The translations under genes were made by a program, and so were the position numbers. A stretch of DNA of 64,000 nt from an uncultured Cytophagales bacterium (GTDB lineage Bacteria > Bacteroidota > Bacteroidia > Cytophagales > Cyclobacteriaceae). The notes beneath the pieces were generated by a model. It ran no database searches. It was given only the letters and a program-made list of their open reading frames with translations, and was not told the DNA's origin. Shown here piece by piece: positions 59,563-64,000 of this stretch. Each line of letters starts with the position of its first letter. Position 1 is the stretch's first letter. The stretch is from the NCBI GenBank assembly GCA_913057175.1, contig CAJXNP010000003.1, positions 310,001-374,000 of the forward strand. Reading direction: 5' to 3'.

Positions 59563-60228
59563 ATGGTAAAAAATTTACTTGACACTTATAAACATAAGGG
59601 AATGAGGAGAAAGCTGGTCAAGAAAATTTCTGAAAAGGGAATCAACGATCAGAAGGTGCTCGATGCCATTGACAAAGTACCACGACATTTTTTCTTTGAG
59701 AATGCTTTTCTGGAGCATGCTTACCAGGATAAGGCCTTTCCCATCGGACAGGGACAAACCATTTCACAACCATTTACAGTCGCTTATCAAACGCAACTTT
59801 TGCAAGTTGAAAAAAACGATAAAGTGCTGGAAATTGGAACAGGGTCAGGGTATCAATGTTGTATCTTACTTGAAATAGGGGCTGATGTTTATACTATTGA
59901 ATACAACAAGGTACTTTTCGAAGAAACCAAAAAATTTCTACCTTCTATTGGCTACCTTGCGCACTTCAGGCACGGAGACGGAACCCTAGGCTGGCCGGTA
60001 TTTGCGCCCTATGATAAAATCATTGTCACTGCCGGCGGGCCAAAGATCCCGCAATCACTGATTGATCAATTAAAAGTTGGTGGTAAAATGGTCATTCCGA
60101 TCGGTGATTCTTCCAACCAGGTTATGTACCGGCTGACAAAAGTGAGTGATGATAAAATCGAAAAGGAAGAATTTGATTTTTTTAAATTTGTACCACTTCT
60201 TGGAAAAGAAGGCTGGAATAAAAAATGA
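59563..60228 (+). CDS. pcm: Protein-L-isoaspartate O-methyltransferase
   Basis: The 221-residue enzyme has the PCMT sequence: INDQKVLDAIDKVPRHFF (in the N-terminal helix), AYQDKAFPIGQGQTISQPF (about 50-68), DKVLEIGTGSGYQC (about 86-99) as SAM motif I, GDGTLGWPVFAPYDKIIVTA (about 138-157) and IPQSLIDQLKVGGKMVIPIG. It methylates damaged isoaspartyl residues for repair. All motifs are present. The thioesterase gene starts 4 bases after its stop, so they are co-transcribed. Confidence 0.96.
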   Translation: MVKNLLDTYKHKGMRRKLVKKISEKGINDQKVLDAIDKVPRHFFFENAFLEHAYQDKAFPIGQGQTISQPFTVAYQTQLLQVEKNDKVLEIGTGSGYQCCILLEIGADVYTIEYNKVLFEETKKFLPSIGYLAHFRHGDGTLGWPVFAPYDKIIVTAGGPKIPQSLIDQLKVGGKMVIPIGDSSNQVMYRLTKVSDDKIEKEEFDFFKFVPLLGKEGWNKK

Positions 60229-60232
60229 TAAT

Positions 60233-60748
60233 ATGTCTACGAATAAAAAAACGGTAAAAGAATCACTGGCTGTAAAATCTGAGTTGCTACTGCCCAACGA
60301 TACCAATCCACTTAATAACCTAATGGGAGGAAAGTTGATGCACTGGATGGATATTACAGCAGCTATTTCAGCTCAGAAATTCTGCAATAGCCATGTAGTA
60401 ACTGCTTCCGTTGATAATATTTCCTTTCAAAATCCCATTCCTCTTGGACATGTGGTCACACTCTCAGCCAAAGTTACCCGGTCATTCACGACTTCTATGG
60501 AAATCCATATTGAGGTAATTGCCGAAGACATTCCAAACAATACCCGATTTAGGAGTAACAGTGCTTTTTTTACTTTTGTGGCAGTGGATAAAGAAAACAA
60601 ACCATCTACGGTTCCGGAAGCTGTCCCTGAATCAGAAGAAGAAATAGAAATGTATAATGGAGCGTTGAGAAGAAGGCAGCTAAGGCTAGTACTTGCGGGC
60701 CGGATGAAACCAGATGAGGCAACTGAATTAAAATCTATCTTTTTTTAA
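60233..60748 (+). CDS. Acyl-CoA thioesterase, hotdog fold
   Basis: The start at 60233 (MSTNKKTVKESLAVKSELLLP) is preferred over in-frame ATGs inside pcm because the family begins with this KxxxxSxxxxxELLLPNDTNPLNNLMGGKLMHWMD pattern (given in parts). The protein has 171 residues with one hotdog domain of the BACH / YciA group. NLMGGKLMHWMDITAAI carries the catalytic Asp, and VVTASVDNISFQNPIPLG the substrate strand. It hydrolyses acyl-CoA to free acid and CoA in the cytoplasm. The C-terminal helix region is usual for the Bacteroidota form. Confidence 0.92.
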   Translation: MSTNKKTVKESLAVKSELLLPNDTNPLNNLMGGKLMHWMDITAAISAQKFCNSHVVTASVDNISFQNPIPLGHVVTLSAKVTRSFTTSMEIHIEVIAEDIPNNTRFRSNSAFFTFVAVDKENKPSTVPEAVPESEEEIEMYNGALRRRQLRLVLAGRMKPDEATELKSIFF

Positions 60749-60751
60749 TCA

Positions 60752-61294
60752 ATGGATAATCAACAGGACTACTACAACTTTCTGAAGATCTTTTTTAATG
60801 AGGAAATTTACCTGATCGATGAAGAAGATGTTGAAATTCAGACTTCTGCTGAAGATGAAGTTTCTAGTAACATTGTGAACGAACCTGAGGTCATACCGGT
60901 CCAATCACCGGAAATAACAGGAAATCACAATTCTGAGTTTGCCTTTATCATCGATGAAACCTTTTCAGAAACCCTCCAGGGAAGGTTTGAAACAATGATT
61001 TCCAGGCTGGGACTTTCTGCAGATAGCATTGCTTTAATTAGATTTAAAGAAGGAAAATCACCGGATAACCTGACAGAGTATATTAAAAGCCTAGACGCAA
61101 GTTATGTCGTGATACTTGGAATGAAAGATCAGATGAACGGATGCATTTCTGCGGGTGAAATGAAAATAGTGGACCTGGACCAAAAACATCTACTTTTTGC
61201 CCCATCTTTTCAATCCATCACGCAAAATCCTGACCTTGTCAAATCATTCTGGAAGGAACTATCATCACTGATCCCAAACAGGAACAATGGCTAA
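60752..61294 (+). CDS. Hypothetical acidic protein upstream of proB
   Basis: The 180-residue protein has no signal peptide or membrane segment. It starts with a helical motif, YYNFLKIFFNEEIYLIDEED, followed by an acidic low-complexity linker (about 30-65) and a globular alpha/beta C-terminal part (about 68-175: FAFIIDETFSETLQGRF, ASYVVILGMKDQMNG, DLDQKHLLFAPSFQSITQNP, SFWKELSSLI). The C-terminal half has the look of a nucleotide- or partner-binding subunit, but I do not recognise a family. It overlaps proB by 8 bases, so it is translated with it. A link with proline synthesis is only positional. Confidence 0.7.
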   Translation: MDNQQDYYNFLKIFFNEEIYLIDEEDVEIQTSAEDEVSSNIVNEPEVIPVQSPEITGNHNSEFAFIIDETFSETLQGRFETMISRLGLSADSIALIRFKEGKSPDNLTEYIKSLDASYVVILGMKDQMNGCISAGEMKIVDLDQKHLLFAPSFQSITQNPDLVKSFWKELSSLIPNRNNG

Positions 61295-62366
61295 AGGTAG
61301 TAAGCTGGTAACGATCAAGGTCGGTTCTAATGTGCTGACAAATGAAAAAGGATTGCCCAATGAGGAGGTTATCAGCCGTATATCCATTCAGATAGCTGAA
61401 TTAAAAAAACAGGGCCATCAGGTCATATTGGTTTCATCGGGAGCCGTAGCAGCCGGAAGGAGTTTATATCAATTCAGAAAAAAAGTAGATACAATCGTCC
61501 AGAGACAGGTGCTCTCCTCCATTGGCCAGGTAAAGCTCATATCCCTTTACAAAGAAAAGTTTGAGCATCTTCAGGTGCTTTGTTCCCAGGTATTGGTAAC
61601 AAAGGAAGACTTTCGCAGCAGGAATCACTACCTCAACATGCAAAACTGTCTGACAGCTTTGTTGAACAATGGTATCGTGCCTATCATCAATGAAAATGAT
61701 GTTGTCTCGGTTACGGAATTGATGTTCACGGATAATGATGAACTTGCCGGTCTGGTCAGTGCCATGATGAATGCCGACAAGTTGATCATCCTCACAAATG
61801 TAGATGGCATTTACAATGGCGACCCCAACCATCAGGACACACAACTGATTGATGTTTTTGATGAGAAAAATGTCAATCTGGAATCCATTAAAGCCAACGG
61901 AAAAAAATCAGAATTTGGCCGAGGAGGCATTTTAACCAAATGCAATACTGCCCGAAAAATCGCCCGTATGGGAATACCGGTTTACATTGGCAATGGAAAG
62001 TCAACGGACATTATTTTGAAGATCAGTAATGGGGAAAAAGCAGGTACACTTTTTCCGGCAGCCAAACTAGCCTCCAATATTAAAAAATACATTGCCCACG
62101 CTTACGAAGAGGCAAAGGGAAAGATTAAAATCAACCAGGGCGCTGTTCAGGTTTTACGATCTGAGCGAGCCAACAGTCTGCTACCCATTGGTCTAATACA
62201 TGTGGAAGGCAAATTTAAAAAAGGGGATATCGTTAAAATTGTTGATGAGCATGATGAAGAAATCGGACTGGGACTTGCCCGATACGGGTATAAAAAAGCG
62301 CAGGAAGTTGTCGGAATCAAAAATCAAAAGCCCATAATCCATTACGATCATTTATATTTGCACTGA
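61287..62366 (+). CDS. proB: Glutamate 5-kinase
   Basis: The 359-residue enzyme has an amino-acid kinase domain (about 5-255) with KVGSNVLTNEKG, VILVSSGAVAAGRSL (about 51-65), NENDVVSVTELMFTDNDELAGLV and GRGGILTKCNTARKIARMGI (given in parts), and a C-terminal PUA domain (about 273-350, GKIKINQGAVQVLRSE, SLLPIGLIHVEGKFKKGDIV). It phosphorylates glutamate, the first and feedback-controlled step of proline synthesis. Full length is standard. It is followed by proA after 29 bases. Confidence 0.97.
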   Translation: MAKGSKLVTIKVGSNVLTNEKGLPNEEVISRISIQIAELKKQGHQVILVSSGAVAAGRSLYQFRKKVDTIVQRQVLSSIGQVKLISLYKEKFEHLQVLCSQVLVTKEDFRSRNHYLNMQNCLTALLNNGIVPIINENDVVSVTELMFTDNDELAGLVSAMMNADKLIILTNVDGIYNGDPNHQDTQLIDVFDEKNVNLESIKANGKKSEFGRGGILTKCNTARKIARMGIPVYIGNGKSTDIILKISNGEKAGTLFPAAKLASNIKKYIAHAYEEAKGKIKINQGAVQVLRSERANSLLPIGLIHVEGKFKKGDIVKIVDEHDEEIGLGLARYGYKKAQEVVGIKNQKPIIHYDHLYLH

Positions 62367-62395
62367 ACCAATCAAAATAATAAAAACTTTATTCC

Positions 62396-63643
62396 ATGTT
62401 GGAAGAAACCTTTAAAAAAGTCCAAACTGCAAGTAGAAAACTGGCTTTGCTGGAGGAAGAGAAAATTAATGACATTCTCGTTTCCCTGGCAGAAAAGGCC
62501 GAACAAAACATTGAAGATATTCTCAAGGAAAACAAAAAAGACCTTGACCGCATGCCGGAAAGTGATCCGAAATTCGATCGGCTGAAACTTACCGAACAGC
62601 GAATCCGTGATATAGCAAATGATTTGAGAAATGTGGCCAGGCTCCCCTCGCCACTTGGGATAAGCCTCGAAAAAAAGGATCTTAACTCCGGCCTGGAACT
62701 GCAGAAAATCACCGTTCCCCTGGGAGTGATTGGTATTATTTACGAAGCCCGTCCCAATGTCACTTTTGATGTCTTTTCCCTTTGTTTAAAGTCAGGAAAT
62801 GCCTGCCTGCTAAAAGGTGGAAGCGATGCGGAATATTCCAATCAATTCATTGTCAAACTGATCAAGGAAGTCCTTCAGGAAAAAGAAGTTAATACGGACA
62901 TCCTGGAATTACTCCCCTCCGATAGATCAGCAACAACAGAAATGCTCAATGCCGTTGGTAATGTAGATATCATTATCCCACGAGGCAGCCAGAACCTGAT
63001 CAACTATGTAAGAGAAAATGCGAAAGTTCCGGTCATCGAAACAGGTGCCGGAATCGTCCATACATATTTCGACAAAAGTGGCGATCTGGAAAGTGGTGCC
63101 AACATCATATTCAATTCCAAAACCCGGCGGGTGAGCGTTTGCAATGCATTGGATTGTCTGGTTATCCATCAGGACCGGCTTGCCGACCTTCCTGAATTGA
63201 CCAAAAAGCTTGCTGAAAAGGACGTTGAGATCTTTGCAGATGAAAATGCATTCAACTCACTGAAAAACCACTATCCGGAAAGTTTACTTATCCATGCGGG
63301 AGAAGAACACTTCGGCACAGAATTTCTGGATTATAAAATGAGTATCAAAACCGTTTCTGACCTGGATGAAGCGCTCAATCACATTGCCAAATATAGTTCA
63401 AGGCACAGTGAGGCCATTATCGCGAAGGATGAAGACACCATCAACATTTTTCTAAAGAGCGTCGATGCTGCTGCTGTTTATGCCAATGCATCAACCGCTT
63501 TCACCGATGGTGCGCAATTTGGCCTTGGAGCGGAAATTGGCATCAGCACACAAAAACTTCATGCCCGAGGCCCCATGGCACTTCGGGAAATGACCTCTTA
63601 CAAATGGGTCATCAAAGGACACGGGACGGTAAGAATTCCGTAG
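62396..63643 (+). CDS. proA: Glutamate-5-semialdehyde dehydrogenase
   Basis: The 415-residue enzyme has the gamma-glutamyl phosphate reductase sequence: [16 protein letters not shown] (about 106-121), [41 protein letters not shown] (in parts), [17 protein letters not shown] with the catalytic Cys (about 242-258), and the C-terminal [25 protein letters not shown] (in parts). It reduces gamma-glutamyl phosphate with NADPH. The pair proB-proA completes the route to glutamate semialdehyde, which closes to the proline precursor. No proC is in the window. Confidence 0.97.
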   Translation: MLEETFKKVQTASRKLALLEEEKINDILVSLAEKAEQNIEDILKENKKDLDRMPESDPKFDRLKLTEQRIRDIANDLRNVARLPSPLGISLEKKDLNSGLELQKITVPLGVIGIIYEARPNVTFDVFSLCLKSGNACLLKGGSDAEYSNQFIVKLIKEVLQEKEVNTDILELLPSDRSATTEMLNAVGNVDIIIPRGSQNLINYVRENAKVPVIETGAGIVHTYFDKSGDLESGANIIFNSKTRRVSVCNALDCLVIHQDRLADLPELTKKLAEKDVEIFADENAFNSLKNHYPESLLIHAGEEHFGTEFLDYKMSIKTVSDLDEALNHIAKYSSRHSEAIIAKDEDTINIFLKSVDAAAVYANASTAFTDGAQFGLGAEIGISTQKLHARGPMALREMTSYKWVIKGHGTVRIP

Positions 63644-63672
63644 TCATTAAACATTTTATCAAAAGGACATCA

Positions 63673-64000
63673 TTGAAGACTAAAAATTCACATACAAAAA
63701 AAGTACTTCTTATTTTTTTGCTAGCCACACTGGTAAACCTGAGTCTTTCATGCGGCGATAAAATCGAAGGTTTTGAAGGTTTTCTAAAACCCGAGATCAT
63801 TCATTTATTGAGCAGAGATTCATCCAAAAACTGGATTCGCATAGAATACTCTGCCAATGGAGAAATCATCACAGGAAATTGTTCGGATAGCCTTACTTAC
63901 AAATTCATGGCCATTGGAAATAAAGAAGATACGTCCGGTTATTTATTTGTCAGGCCAAAGCTTCAAAATTGCGGTCTGTCAAATTTTTGCGACAATAATC
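63673..64000 (+). CDS. Putative lipoprotein, 3' end cut off by window
   Basis: An open frame starts at TTG 63673 (MKTKNSHTKKVLLIFLLATL) and runs off the right edge after about 109 codons. The N-terminus is a lipoprotein signal with LVNLSLSC and Cys27. The mature part (GDKIEGFEGFLKPEIIHLLS, IRIEYSANGEIITGNCSDSL) has paired cysteines (NCSD, QNCGL, NFCDN) but no family that I recognise. It follows proA by 29 bases. The missing C-terminus prevents a better call. Confidence 0.6.
   Translation, partial: MKTKNSHTKKVLLIFLLATLVNLSLSCGDKIEGFEGFLKPEIIHLLSRDSSKNWIRIEYSANGEIITGNCSDSLTYKFMAIGNKEDTSGYLFVRPKLQNCGLSNFCDNN

Noticed and set aside
1-64000. CRISPR array or tandem-repeat array
   Set aside because: No set of regularly spaced identical repeats with unique spacers was seen; repeats found are pairs or dispersed palindromes.

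Overview
The window is chromosomal DNA of a Bacteroidota bacterium, most likely a (marine) Cytophagales member. The signs are SusC/SusD pairs, a hybrid two-component regulator, lipoprotein TamL, a BatB/BatC-type aerotolerance cluster, an RteC-type mobile element, AT-rich spacers, weak Shine-Dalgarno signals and a TTG-N21-TATATTTG promoter ahead of the tRNA cluster. Naming a genus would be a guess.

Layout. (1) 1-30.2 kb is a pectin / rhamnogalacturonan utilisation locus. A leftward operon encodes secreted proteins: a GH28-fold lipoprotein, a PL1 lyase, two Sde182-type nucleoside-hydrolase-like proteins and a glycosidase cut by the window edge. A divergent membrane-anchored winged-helix regulator sits beside it. 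Next come a PL10-like pectate lyase with a LamG protein, a 1475-residue hybrid two-component sensor, SusD and SusC, an MGH1-like lipoprotein and a GH105 unsaturated glycuronidase. A rightward NCS1-type permease / small membrane protein / cytoplasmic GH78 rhamnosidase operon and a DeoR-type repressor close the locus. The inferred flow is: lyases cut galacturonan outside the cell, SusCD imports oligomers, GH105 and GH78 release unsaturated uronate and rhamnose, and three separate regulators read different stages. (2) 30.5-35.6 kb is a small integrative element (integrase, RteC, excisionase-like HTH, replication-type winged helix, ATPase) carrying two copies of a structured repeat. (3) 35.8-36.6 kb is a Ser-Arg-Pro tRNA cluster with promoter and terminator, interrupted by two tRNA relics that carry palindromes where the anticodon arm should be. 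(4) 36.6-45.1 kb is accessory: an acyltransferase, an ankyrin lipoprotein, an AraC-cyclase-TPR fusion, a GH9 cellulase, an SASA esterase and a small membrane protein. (5) 45.4-64 kb is mostly housekeeping: VWA/TPR cluster, thiolase, YwqK-like protein, purC, STAS, rnz, queuosine precursor transporter, TrmH-type methylase, tamL, hemF, PAP2 phosphatase, LytTR regulator, pcm, thioesterase, proB and proA.

The features most worth a second look are the structured repeat whose stem shows three compensatory base-pair changes between its two copies, the palindrome-bearing tRNA relics, the GH28-fold protein that has lost most of its catalytic residues and gained a PepSY-like tail, the paired nucleoside-hydrolase-like proteins, and spaced direct repeats that look like operators for the PUL regulators.
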